DNA from: a virus
DNA length: 51,771 nt
IMG/VR virus record: IMGVR_UViG_3300010885_063635
Coordinates: 1 to 51,771 of that record
Direction: 5' to 3' (one strand)
A program made the position numbers and the translations under genes. Positions 15,255 to 22,605 of this stretch are shown in pieces. Under the pieces are notes generated by a model. The model was not told where the DNA came from, did no database searches, and saw only the letters and a program-made list of their open reading frames with translations. Each line of letters opens with the position of its first letter. The first letter of the stretch is position 1.

Positions 15255-16384
15255 GATTGTGGAACTTTCTGATATTTTTTCATAATTGACTTATATGTAT
15301 CTAGATCCTGGGCCTTGGGAGCGCAAAGGCCACACAAACAGGTTGATTTTTTGCACTGTATTACTGACTGTCCGGCGGCTAGACGTTGTTGTAATTGATC
15401 AATGATTTTGTCCGTGTGATCCAGGGTACCAATCGGGCCCACTGTGCCATCGAAAGTCATTTTGCAATCTTTGTTGACAAACACTTCTCCAGTGAGTTGT
15501 TTGACAAATAGAAAAAATTGATCCACACTGCAATACCAATCAGTGAATCGATTGTCCAACACATAGTATTCACGTGTTTTATAATCCTGATCTAAGCAAG
15601 TTTGTCGTCCGCCACAACAGGCCCGTCCTATCTTGCTGAGATCTTGATCTTTATAGTCTTCTTTGTTGAATTGATTGATTGCCTTATAGCTTTTTCTTTG
15701 ATAAAATGAGTCAAACCATTTTATACTTTTTTCGTTATAAGATCTAAGATTATCCGATCTATTATCAATCTGTTTGGGCAAGGCTGCTATTTGATGGTCC
15801 TTTAACCAATCTAGAAACTCAGTGGCTTCCTGAAACAGCACCGGATCGTTGTGCATTATGACTATGCACTTGAGGCGTTTTCTTGCATTGCGTATGGTGA
15901 TTAAATTTTCTTTGAACTGTTGTTTTTGTTTGGCAGTGCTTTCCACATGCGAACTCACAGTGAATTCATCAATGTAGGGCAGTATCTTCAACAACTTTTT
16001 ATGGGGAACTATGGCATTGGTGGTGGTGGTCACTGTCAGATGCCATCGATCTGCATAGGGCGTGTACTTTGTACGCACAGTTGACAATATTTCTACTATG
16101 TCAGGATGATGTAGGCTTTCGCCACCGTACACATTCAATACCACATAGCGTATGCCTTTGGGCTTGTACTGCATGTATTGATCCACATATTCAAACATGA
16201 AATCCAAAGCCTGCAGACAGGCAGTTTTGTCAGGATGTTGGGTGCTGTTGTCGTGACCACCGTAAAGATCAGAAGTGCAATAGCTGCAATCAAGATTGCA
16301 CTTCATGGTCAGTTCCCAGTCTAACAAAAACGTGATCCGATTGTTGGGATCGATTGCCGGTTCCAAGACCTGAAAATTGGGCAT
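15251..16384 (-). CDS. Radical SAM enzyme (377 aa)
   Basis: Canonical CNLDCSYC (Cys29, Cys33, Cys36), then VVLNVYGGESLHHPD (GGE motif), TVTTTTNAIVP and EFTVSSHVEST. The C-terminal half contains many cysteines (ACCGGRQTC, DWYCSVD, NKDCKM and the cluster CKKSTCLCGLC), consistent with SPASM/twitch-type auxiliary clusters. This architecture is common in enzymes that modify ribosomally made peptides or proteins. Its start shares 1 nt with the gp44 stop. Acquisition between gp44 and its usual T4-like neighbour suggests a modular insertion. Confidence 0.85.
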   Translation of the reverse strand: MPNFQVLEPAIDPNNRITFLLDWELTMKCNLDCSYCTSDLYGGHDNSTQHPDKTACLQALDFMFEYVDQYMQYKPKGIRYVVLNVYGGESLHHPDIVEILSTVRTKYTPYADRWHLTVTTTTNAIVPHKKLLKILPYIDEFTVSSHVESTAKQKQQFKENLITIRNARKRLKCIVIMHNDPVLFQEATEFLDWLKDHQIAALPKQIDNRSDNLRSYNEKSIKWFDSFYQRKSYKAINQFNKEDYKDQDLSKIGRACCGGRQTCLDQDYKTREYYVLDNRFTDWYCSVDQFFLFVKQLTGEVFVNKDCKMTFDGTVGPIGTLDHTDKIIDQLQQRLAAGQSVIQCKKSTCLCGLCAPKAQDLDTYKSIMKKYQKVPQS

Positions 16385-17304
16385 TAGAGATTGATTAATT
16401 CAGTTATGGTGGCACTCAAATTGATTTCTTGATCGGCTACCATGGGCACATTGACCAATCCATTACGGATAATCACAATGGCCTGATCTTGCTTGACAGG
16501 GTCTCGACTCCAGAGATCCAGATTGTCGTACATCCAACGGAACACATCATCGGCTTCTTCGGGTGTACTTTGTTGACAGATCAGTGTTCGTGCTTCGCGT
16601 GTGCGACCATCTTTGAACAACTGCACACAGTCCAGTTTCCAATCAGCTGTTGAACGATCTGCAACATTGGGTGCGGGCAATGTGCCGCTTTGGCTGTTTT
16701 GTTGCACTAGATTCAGACATTTTCTCAAATCGGGATAAGTGGCTCGAACATAGCTGTCCAAGGTGTCAAGATCAAATTCTACAGATTCAGTGACCAGCAC
16801 TGTGGCCACACGAGCAGTGAATTCGGTCAGGTCAGTTTTTACAATATGGAACTGCTGACAACGACTGTGGATGGGCGGAATGACCTTGTTGGGATAGTTA
16901 CAGGTCAATATGAACCGAACAGTAGAACTGTAGTCTTCCATCAAATTTCGCAAGGCCGGTTGCACACTTGAAGGATTCATGTAGTCAGCTTCGTCAATCA
17001 AAACCACTTTGAAATCACCATAGGGCATGGTCTGACAAAAACTGATCAGGCGGTCCACCCACTCGATCTTGCGAGCTTCTTTTGATCCATTGGCATACAA
17101 CACATCATGTTCGTCTACACCCAATTCATTGATCAACATCTTGGCCAGGGTGGTTTTGCCAGTGCCCGGGCTACCCGAGAACAACAAGTGCGGAATAGTT
17201 TTGTCGCGGAGCCAGGCTTCTACCTGTTCACGCTGAGTGCCATCCACAAACACATAACCGTCCACAGTTTTAGGACGATACTTTTCTACCCATAGTTCTT
17301 TCAT
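16384..17304 (-). CDS. 44: Sliding-clamp loader large subunit (T4 gp44-like)
   Basis: A 306-aa AAA+ ATPase. It begins WVEKYRPKTVDGYV, typical of clamp loaders, with Walker A GSPGTGKT (residues 44-51), Walker B DEAD (104-107) and an SRC arginine-finger motif near residues 147-149. Phage gp44, with gp62, loads the gp45 clamp for replication and late transcription. The C-terminal collar helices are present (FRWMYDNLDLWSRD). No gp62-like gene is evident immediately beside it, although short unknown genes follow. AAGGT precedes the ATG. Confidence 0.9.
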   Translation of the reverse strand: MKELWVEKYRPKTVDGYVFVDGTQREQVEAWLRDKTIPHLLFSGSPGTGKTTLAKMLINELGVDEHDVLYANGSKEARKIEWVDRLISFCQTMPYGDFKVVLIDEADYMNPSSVQPALRNLMEDYSSTVRFILTCNYPNKVIPPIHSRCQQFHIVKTDLTEFTARVATVLVTESVEFDLDTLDSYVRATYPDLRKCLNLVQQNSQSGTLPAPNVADRSTADWKLDCVQLFKDGRTREARTLICQQSTPEEADDVFRWMYDNLDLWSRDPVKQDQAIVIIRNGLVNVPMVADQEINLSATITELINL

Positions 17305-17307
17305 ATT

Positions 17308-17541
17308 TTACCTTGACTTTAGTAGTTTCCACATTTTTTCTTTTTCTTGCTCAGCAAGCCATTCGTCTTCGCCGCTGAATTTACTGGTGTTTGCCAGCAT
17401 TGCATCCACAGCAAATTTTACACGATATAGGTCTTGTTTGCAAGGCCAATTTACCCAACCTGTTACCATTGGGTCTGTTGCACCAAAATGCATCTGTTGG
17501 CACTGGCTGATGATTTGATTTACATCCCAGTTTTGTATCAT
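17308..17541 (-). CDS. T4-like conserved protein, 77 aa
   Basis: Start at the ATG at 17541 (MIQNWDVNQIISQCQQM). It contains a Trp-rich strand (GWVNWPCKQDLYRVKF) and ends in a charged helix EDEWLAEQEKEKMWKLLKSR. Similar short proteins sit next to clamp-loader genes in T4-like cyanophages. It ends 3 nt before the gp44 start and is probably co-expressed. Too short to be a full gp62; a truncated or unrelated partner of the clamp loader is possible but unproven. Confidence 0.65.
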   Translation of the reverse strand: MIQNWDVNQIISQCQQMHFGATDPMVTGWVNWPCKQDLYRVKFAVDAMLANTSKFSGEDEWLAEQEKEKMWKLLKSR

Positions 17542-17554
17542 TTTAAAAAAGTTA

Positions 17555-17743
17555 TTAAAGTAGTTCTTGAGCCACAGCCAATAATTCGCCCAGTGCAAAC
17601 AAGGCAGCTGCAAGTTCAATTTGATAAAGGGCCAGGCAGACACAGGCTCCAATTCGAAACACACTTTTGGCCAGCGTCACAATACGGCGCTTGAGTTGAT
17701 TTGGGTTTGATACTTGTGTAATTTTAGGTTTGGTTAGTCCCAT
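17555..17743 (-). CDS. Small hydrophobic protein, 62 aa
   Basis: A basic N-terminal segment (residues 1-24) is followed by a long hydrophobic stretch (about 28-60) ending QELL. AGGAG precedes the ATG by 7 nt. It lies between the GroES-like gene and the 77-aa gene, with short gaps. Family not recognised; it is probably a single- or double-pass membrane peptide. Confidence 0.55.
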   Translation of the reverse strand: MGLTKPKITQVSNPNQLKRRIVTLAKSVFRIGACVCLALYQIELAAALFALGELLAVAQELL

Positions 17744-17752
17744 GCGATTCTC

Positions 17753-18154
17753 CTAGTCTCTGGTCTGTTTGGATACATGAACTGCGGTGCTCATGGTATC
17801 ATCTTGAGGACGTTCATCGCTGTCTGACACCAATAAGATATCAGCAGGATCAATTTTGCGTACTGTGCGTTTGTGATCCAGTTCGCCGTCGTTGATGTCA
17901 ATGCCACGAGTCCAGCGGCCATGAGCCACCATGATCCATTGTCCCACTGTGACGTCTGTTTGTTTGGGCCCCACAGCATACACTCGTCCCCATCTTGGTC
18001 GAATGCCCAAGGTGGTTCCATTGTCATTGGGCAATATCAGGCCACTGGTAGTAATGCGTGTGTCAAATTCCATGTCAGACACCAGCACGGTGTCGTTCAA
18101 TGCCTTGATTTGATGTCGTGTGATTTGGTGTGGTTCAAAAGCTAGTTTGTTCAT
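17753..18154 (-). CDS. GroES-like co-chaperonin (T4 gp31 functional type)
   Basis: A 133-aa beta-rich protein with the GroES layout: ALNDTVLVSDMEFD at the start, then TSGLILPNDNG, the mobile-loop position in cellular GroES (GGIvLp), WGRVYAVGPKQTDVTVGQWIMV, the GxVxAVGxG-type strand, and a C-terminal RKIDPADILLV. T4-like phages use gp31 or GroES-like proteins to fold the major capsid protein with host GroEL. Similar proteins are widespread in marine T4-like phages. AGAGGAA precedes the ATG. The extra acidic tail of about 15 residues is unusual. Confidence 0.75.
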   Translation of the reverse strand: MNKLAFEPHQITRHQIKALNDTVLVSDMEFDTRITTSGLILPNDNGTTLGIRPRWGRVYAVGPKQTDVTVGQWIMVAHGRWTRGIDINDGELDHKRTVRKIDPADILLVSDSDERPQDDTMSTAVHVSKQTRD

Positions 18155-18162
18155 AGTTCCTC

Positions 18163-18633
18163 TTAAATTCTGCTAACCCCTTGAGACTGTAAAATTTGTC
18201 TTGGTGTTTTTATTAGTTCCTGTTTGACTTCTTTGGATCTAGCAATGGCTGCTGCTAATCCGCCGCGGAAATTGTTGTCTGATTCTTCCGTTGGAACATT
18301 GGGCGGAGTAGCATCAACCGGGTCCGCAGACTCGCTTATGGGATCTAATTGCAACACTGTATCAATAATATCTTGTTCAACATCAGATTCTGTTGGAGTT
18401 TGAATTGCTCCAGTGCCGGTATGAGCCGGTCCGGCCGCTACATTGCTTTGTCGATCATAGCGTCGTTGAGCCTGTCGTGATCGAGTTTCAGTTACTCGAT
18501 TGTTGCTATCCAACCGATCACCGCGAGCGTTTACATTCATATTGCCTGCGGCCCGTATGTTTTCGTTTCTCAACAATAATGCGCCCATGTCAACGGGTTT
18601 TCCCATGGCTGATCTGTAAATTTTGCGTGTCAT
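18163..18633 (-). CDS. T4-like conserved protein, 156 aa
   Basis: Begins MTRKIYRSAMGKPVDMGALLLRNE and continues AAGNMNVNARGDRLDSNNRV, a pattern recurrent in T4-like marine phages, then a low-complexity acidic middle and a helical end (ARSKEVKQELIKTPRQILQS). The function is unknown; the sequence suggests a flexible virion-associated protein. AAAGGAA precedes the ATG, with a late-type box (GTTAAATA) upstream, consistent with late expression. Confidence 0.7.
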   Translation of the reverse strand: MTRKIYRSAMGKPVDMGALLLRNENIRAAGNMNVNARGDRLDSNNRVTETRSRQAQRRYDRQSNVAAGPAHTGTGAIQTPTESDVEQDIIDTVLQLDPISESADPVDATPPNVPTEESDNNFRGGLAAAIARSKEVKQELIKTPRQILQSQGVSRI

Positions 18634-18657
18634 ATCAATTCCTTTGAGGTATAGTGA

Positions 18658-18665
18658 TATTTAAC
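18658..18665 (-). promoter_or_regulatory. T4-type late promoter box (GTTAAATA)
   Basis: GTTAAATA on the minus strand overlaps the stop of the DnaE-like gene and precedes the 156-aa gene by 24 nt, with an AAAGGAA site between. Confidence 0.5.
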
Positions 18666-19173
18666 GCAAAAATTCACCGGGATCTAAATTGTAGTACATG
18701 CTGTCTATGCGATGTACTCCCAATTTATACAATACATAGCTGGCCACAGAACTGCCGCGCCCTACGCCCCAGATCAGTTGATGTTGTGTCATTGTGTCTA
18801 CCAGATATTTTAAATAGCGCAACAGGTTGAAAAGATCGCGTTCTTGATACAGCAACAGTTCGCTACCACATCTTTGTAATTCGGCTTCTGATGCACACAG
18901 GCTTAGAATATGTGCTGCTATATCTAAATTTTTGTATTGGTCGGGCATGTGCCAGACCGATTGCTGTTGCGCATGCCATTCAGCCGGCAAACAAGCCCGA
19001 TCCTGTGCTGTGGCAAATTTAGGCACAGGATCCAAAAAGTCTGGAACATTGTTCAGTTGCACACTGGCATCGACAATCATGCCATCCAGTATACCACTGT
19101 CACGGCCTTGCATCACAAGATTTATGATATCGTTTTCGTCGAATATCATTTCACCAAATTTATTTTGTATCAT
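18661..19173 (-). CDS. Stand-alone DNA polymerase III alpha-like fragment
   Basis: A 170-aa protein whose last 40 residues (IWGVGRGSSVASYVLYKLG, then IDSMYYNLDPGEFL) match the GxGRGSaaGSlvaYxLgIT region of bacterial DnaE/PolC polymerases. The catalytic aspartates and the PHP, finger and tau-binding parts are absent. The N-terminal part (EMIFDENDIINLVMQG, SVWHMPDQYKNLDI) has no counterpart I can name. Equivalent short proteins occur in T4-like cyanophages, so this is a conserved phage family and not a recent truncation. It may bind nucleotide or template without polymerising. The start at 19173 overlaps the upstream gene by 14 nt. Confidence 0.7.
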   Translation of the reverse strand: MIQNKFGEMIFDENDIINLVMQGRDSGILDGMIVDASVQLNNVPDFLDPVPKFATAQDRACLPAEWHAQQQSVWHMPDQYKNLDIAAHILSLCASEAELQRCGSELLLYQERDLFNLLRYLKYLVDTMTQHQLIWGVGRGSSVASYVLYKLGVHRIDSMYYNLDPGEFLR

Positions 19174-19762
19174 CTGCAGGTTTAAAATTTGCAAATACCA
19201 CTATGTTGCCAGCAACATCAGTTGCAACCGATTCAGGCCATGCAAGATCCAATTCTCTCCAGGGTGTGGCCTGTGGAATAGATACCACTTTGTCAGATTC
19301 GGTCAACACAATGTCACTGTGTGTAAGGTCTGACACAGTCCACCAATCAGGCACTGTGAGATTTTCTGATGTTTCGTGATCACCGTGTAGATATATCACA
19401 GCGTCGCCAGCTGATATTTCAATCTCAAGAACTGCAATGCGTTCTTCCATGATAGCATTCAATTTGTGAAACAACATGATGCCAACCAATTGTTCTGCCG
19501 GCTTTTCTGGCAAAGTGGTAATATTGAGCCCGGCCAAAGTCAACTCCACACACTTGTCTGATTGGGCCGCGTCAATGAATACCGTGCTCTCTAACTGGGT
19601 GTAGATAAAATGCCGTAGTCGTCGAACTGCAATACTTTGTTCTTCAGCATCGGATGTTTGAGTAATCATCCAAATTTTAACAGTGTACTGAGTCATCTCC
19701 AAATGATCGTCAATCCAATTGCCAGCATTGAATGACGCCAGGTGTGCTATTCTCACATTCAT
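19160..19762 (-). CDS. Unrecognised protein, 200 aa
   Basis: An alpha/beta protein beginning MNVRIAHLASFNAGNWIDDHLEMTQYTVKIWMI and containing ISAGDAVIYLHGDHETSENLTVPDWW. No catalytic motif is recognised. It overlaps the 73-aa gene upstream by 4 nt and the DnaE-like gene downstream by 14 nt, so all three are likely co-translated. It is probably a T4-like replication-region gene. Confidence 0.6.
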   Translation of the reverse strand: MNVRIAHLASFNAGNWIDDHLEMTQYTVKIWMITQTSDAEEQSIAVRRLRHFIYTQLESTVFIDAAQSDKCVELTLAGLNITTLPEKPAEQLVGIMLFHKLNAIMEERIAVLEIEISAGDAVIYLHGDHETSENLTVPDWWTVSDLTHSDIVLTESDKVVSIPQATPWRELDLAWPESVATDVAGNIVVFANFKPADDTK

Positions 19763-19980
19763 GATATATCAATTACTCCGTCGAAGTTGGCGTCAGGATT
19801 CTGTCGAATTTTTTCTTGGTATTTGTTTTGGTGGCTTTCAATAGCCATTCTTATTTGATTGCAAAGATCAAAATTGCCCATTCTTGAGGCAAAACCCAAT
19901 TTACGATTTAGGTCAGTAATTTTTTCCAGCAGTTGCTCGGGTGTGTATTGATCTAAGCTGGCAATTAACGGATGTTCCAT
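19759..19980 (-). CDS. T4-like conserved small helical protein, 73 aa
   Basis: Starts MEHPLIASLDQYTPEQLLEKI and continues LNRKLGFASRMGNFDLCNQIRMAIESHQ, a helical pattern I associate with a small conserved protein of T4-like cyanophages. Function unknown. An acidic C-terminal tail (NFDGVIDIS) follows. The ATG at 19980 was preferred to an upstream in-frame start. Confidence 0.65.
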   Translation of the reverse strand: MEHPLIASLDQYTPEQLLEKITDLNRKLGFASRMGNFDLCNQIRMAIESHQNKYQEKIRQNPDANFDGVIDIS

Positions 19981-20025
19981 ATACAAATTGTATATGATAA
20001 TTCAAACAAAGTCAATGACATTTGA

Positions 20026-20910
20026 CTAGGCAAATGTCACGCTGTTTTGGCCGATGCAAAACCATTTTCCATTGACGTACTGTAGTGTACACCCGTCACC
20101 AATTGCATTAAAGGTAATGGTTCCAGTTCCACTGGACTTCCAGCCAGCATTGGTCACTGTGATCACCATGTTTCCGCTGGCAGCATACATCACAAACGTT
20201 TTGATCTGTCCTTCAACTCCTGCGGCCAAAGTGGCCGATGATGTAGCCACTGTGCTGAAATAACTGGTGGTCAATGACAAGTTTGACACGCCGGTGTCGG
20301 TCAAATTTTGACTGCTGTTATTGAACGGTTGCAATCTACTGTTGGCCTGGGACACTGTGATAGTGGTACCACCATCAGATGTTACAAATACAAAAGTATA
20401 GACACCTGTAGCAGCAAAACTTATGGTGTTGGTTAAGGGATCAAGACCTTGAATGCCCTGTCCGTTTAGAGTGGCCGATGCTGGCAATACCAGTGTGTGA
20501 ATAACGTTTCTCACTGTGACTTCCACAGCCACAGTGGCAGCAGAACCAGCTGCTGGAAAATTGGTAAATCCCAAACTGACAGCCCCATTGGTGCTCAATG
20601 TTTGATAACTGGACAACGCATAGTTGATGATGGTTGTTCCGCTCACTGTGCCCAATGCTGTCACAGCCTGGCTCATGTTGCTGAGCAAAGCATTGGTCAG
20701 CGGACTACCCTGCATGTTGTTGTCCAGTGCAGTGCCAGTCAAGGCCTGCTTCAGCACTGCCTTGTTTTGCAGATCAGTAATTTCATCAGCTGCATATTGG
20801 AAATTCGTAGCAGTATTTGTGAAGTTATCACGAAATCCTTGCGAATTGTTGTCCTGGCCGGCTACTGGGTAAGCACCGTTGATGTTGTTTGGGTTAATTG
20901 CACTTGTCAT
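20026..20910 (-). CDS. Virion structural/fibre protein, 294 aa
   Basis: A Ser/Thr/Ala/Gly-rich beta protein with N-terminus SAINPNNINGAYPVAGQDNNSQGFRDNF, a start shared by structural proteins of T4-like marine phages. The C-terminal half has a beta-rich domain that ends GDGCTLQYVNGKWFCIGQNS, a common distal domain of phage fibre proteins. It is the last gene of the fibre cluster and has its own late box (GATAAATA) and an AAAGGA-containing leader. Likely a tail-fibre or baseplate-attached component. Confidence 0.7.
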   Translation of the reverse strand: MTSAINPNNINGAYPVAGQDNNSQGFRDNFTNTATNFQYAADEITDLQNKAVLKQALTGTALDNNMQGSPLTNALLSNMSQAVTALGTVSGTTIINYALSSYQTLSTNGAVSLGFTNFPAAGSAATVAVEVTVRNVIHTLVLPASATLNGQGIQGLDPLTNTISFAATGVYTFVFVTSDGGTTITVSQANSRLQPFNNSSQNLTDTGVSNLSLTTSYFSTVATSSATLAAGVEGQIKTFVMYAASGNMVITVTNAGWKSSGTGTITFNAIGDGCTLQYVNGKWFCIGQNSVTFA

Positions 20911-20934
20911 AAATGTTCCTAGTTTATCCTTTAA

Positions 20935-20942
20935 TATTTATC
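20935..20942 (-). promoter_or_regulatory. T4-type late promoter box (GATAAATA)
   Basis: GATAAATA on the minus strand, 24 nt before the 294-aa structural gene. Confidence 0.5.
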
Positions 20943-20974
20943 AAACTGTTACAGGGCTTAAAAAATTAGTCATT

Positions 20975-21421
20975 TTAAGACCAGTAACTCAAGATTATAC
21001 TTCCACCTCCGCCGATTGTGTTGACTGCGCCGCCGTTTGTGCCGTTGGTTATTGAGCTGCCAACTGGTGCCAAACAATTGCCATTTTCTCCAGAATAAGC
21101 ACCATTGTCACCGCTAGTAACAACTCCGCCAGCACCGCCATTTTGGCCCCCACCACCACCCCCACCACCGGCACCGTCGCCGCTGCCCTTGCCCTGTCCA
21201 TACGCACCTTGTGTGGTGCCAGCAGTACCAGGCGTGTTGTTGTTGTCTAGTCCAGGCGAGTATTGGCCACCACCACCTCCGCCACCACCACCTCCGGCTA
21301 CCACCACAGCCACAGCATTTACAAAAATAACCGACGCTGCACCGCCACCACCACCTCCGCCACTGTAGCCCGAGCCGCCATAGCTGCCACCCAATCCACC
21401 AGCATAATCTGTTCCAGGCAT
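20975..21421 (-). CDS. Glycine-rich adhesin-like protein, 148 aa
   Basis: Dominated by Gly runs (up to ten in a row) broken by short hydrophobic motifs (ASVIFVNAVAVVVAGG) and Asn/Thr/Ser loops. It ends GGGGSIILSYWS. Such sequences form polyglycine-II sandwiches in T4-like long-tail-fibre tip adhesins (gp38 type), where variable loops bind the receptor. It appears to be the C-terminal half of a larger glycine-rich module whose N-terminal half resembles the gene at 21631. It may be a stand-alone tip protein. The Gly codons make the antisense strand read as a spurious Pro-rich frame. Confidence 0.7.
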   Translation of the reverse strand: MPGTDYAGGLGGSYGGSGYSGGGGGGGAASVIFVNAVAVVVAGGGGGGGGGGQYSPGLDNNNTPGTAGTTQGAYGQGKGSGDGAGGGGGGGGQNGGAGGVVTSGDNGAYSGENGNCLAPVGSSITNGTNGGAVNTIGGGGSIILSYWS

Positions 21422-21430
21422 AGCTATTCC

Positions 21431-21634
21431 TTATTGAGTGTTCTGTTGCCAGGCAATGTAGGCCTGTACAATTGGACTACCATCATTGTGTAGACCACTC
21501 ACAATGTAGGCCAACAATGGTGCGTTTGGAACGATCTTTAGCAAGACCGCAGCGTTTTCTGACAGCATCTTGAAAAAAATGTCCTGGTTGTGTTTATCTA
21601 AATTTAGAATATTTTGTATCAGTTGATCCATCAT
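21431..21634 (-). CDS. Small helical protein in the adhesin cluster, 67 aa
   Basis: A compact helical protein (MDQLIQNILNLDKHNQDIFFKML...) with the segment VPNAPLLAYIVSGLHNDGSP. It overlaps the upstream fibre gene by 4 nt and precedes the glycine-rich adhesin by 9 nt. Its size and place between adhesin genes would suit a fibre-assembly chaperone (T4 gp57A is a small helical chaperone), but no similarity can be shown here. Confidence 0.5.
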   Translation of the reverse strand: MMDQLIQNILNLDKHNQDIFFKMLSENAAVLLKIVPNAPLLAYIVSGLHNDGSPIVQAYIAWQQNTQ

Positions 21635-22605
21635 GATAAGATTCTCCGTATTTTATTTAACAATGCATTTGTTGCGGATATGACCGTCACTGTGACCAAC
21701 AACACTGTGGCTGTGCCCCAAATTGCCACAGTCCTGGCCGCAACAGGCCATTGTGTTTTGGCGTCTGATTTTCCAATTGCTCGACACATTGGCAAACCAA
21801 TATCCATAATTAATCGTCCGGCAAAGTTACTTTGCTCGTAGCCAGCAGCTCCCATGCGATGGGCCATTTCTTCGGCCCAGGGCCGTGCCAGCGCATCAAG
21901 GTATCCAGCGACCAATTTTATCTGGAACTGTTGACGTTGTTGCTCATCTTGTATCCAGAACAGTACCACTTGTCTGAATTTTGCACTGCCGCCACCTTCC
22001 AAAAGATCAACCACAGTTTTGGCCCATCTTATGTAACCTAAATACGCTGTTTGATCGCTGGTCAGTAATTGTTTTCCAAATCGTTGATCGGCTGCATTCA
22101 TTTCGCGATCAAAATAGCCCAGCTCGGCCAGTTTCTGACAGATAATCGAACCGCCGCCGCCACCACCACTGCCACCACCAGAACCTCCGGGTCCGCCGCC
22201 AGCACCAACATAAGCATTTACTAGGCTGTTTGGACTGGCCGATATGTTTCCACCGGTCACAGTAAATCCTGCATATCCAACATGCCCAGGCTGATCATCA
22301 CTTCCACCACCACCGCCACCGCCTCCAGTCATTGACTGAATAGTCAAATTACCGGTGAATGTGCTGGGCAATACAAAAAAATTGTCCCCAGCGTCGGTAA
22401 ATGTCAGCACAGTCTGAGTTGTTTTTCTAGCCCCATAAAAATCTCTTAGACTTATGGTACCGGATGTGGGCACATTGGGAGCATAGTCCGTGAGCAGTAC
22501 ATAGGCACCACCTTTGTAGTAATTGGTAATCACCAACGGTTGGCTACCGCCGAACTCGTCTTGTATATCTCTGAGACTGATAGGCCCTGATGTTGGCAAC
22601 GGCAT
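21631..22605 (-). CDS. Chimeric fibre protein: glycine-rich module plus helical membrane-like domain
   Basis: Residues 1-60 carry two PTSGxISLRD repeats typical of phage fibre starts. Residues 61-95 are a beta segment that leads into glycine-rich runs (about 95-155). From about residue 155 the composition changes to a helical, Gln/Ala/Arg-rich domain (CQKLAELGYFDREMNAADQRFG, YLGYIRWAKTVVDLLEGG, ARPWAEEMAHRMGA) that ends with a TM-like helix near 293-314. This helical domain occurs in unrelated phages attached to other tail-fibre tips. Its role is unknown; a membrane-interacting or chaperone domain is possible. Confidence 0.7.
   Translation of the reverse strand: MPLPTSGPISLRDIQDEFGGSQPLVITNYYKGGAYVLLTDYAPNVPTSGTISLRDFYGARKTTQTVLTFTDAGDNFFVLPSTFTGNLTIQSMTGGGGGGGGSDDQPGHVGYAGFTVTGGNISASPNSLVNAYVGAGGGPGGSGGGSGGGGGGSIICQKLAELGYFDREMNAADQRFGKQLLTSDQTAYLGYIRWAKTVVDLLEGGGSAKFRQVVLFWIQDEQQRQQFQIKLVAGYLDALARPWAEEMAHRMGAAGYEQSNFAGRLIMDIGLPMCRAIGKSDAKTQWPVAARTVAIWGTATVLLVTVTVISATNALLNKIRRILS

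Noticed and set aside
18661-19173. Truncated bacterial dnaE as evidence of host contamination or a pseudogene.
   Set aside because: The same short form occurs in T4-like phages and is embedded in coupled phage genes, so it is a phage gene in its own right.
21105-21368. Plus-strand Pro-rich reading frame.
   Set aside because: It is the antisense of the polyglycine adhesin; Gly codons reverse-complement to Pro/Ala codons.
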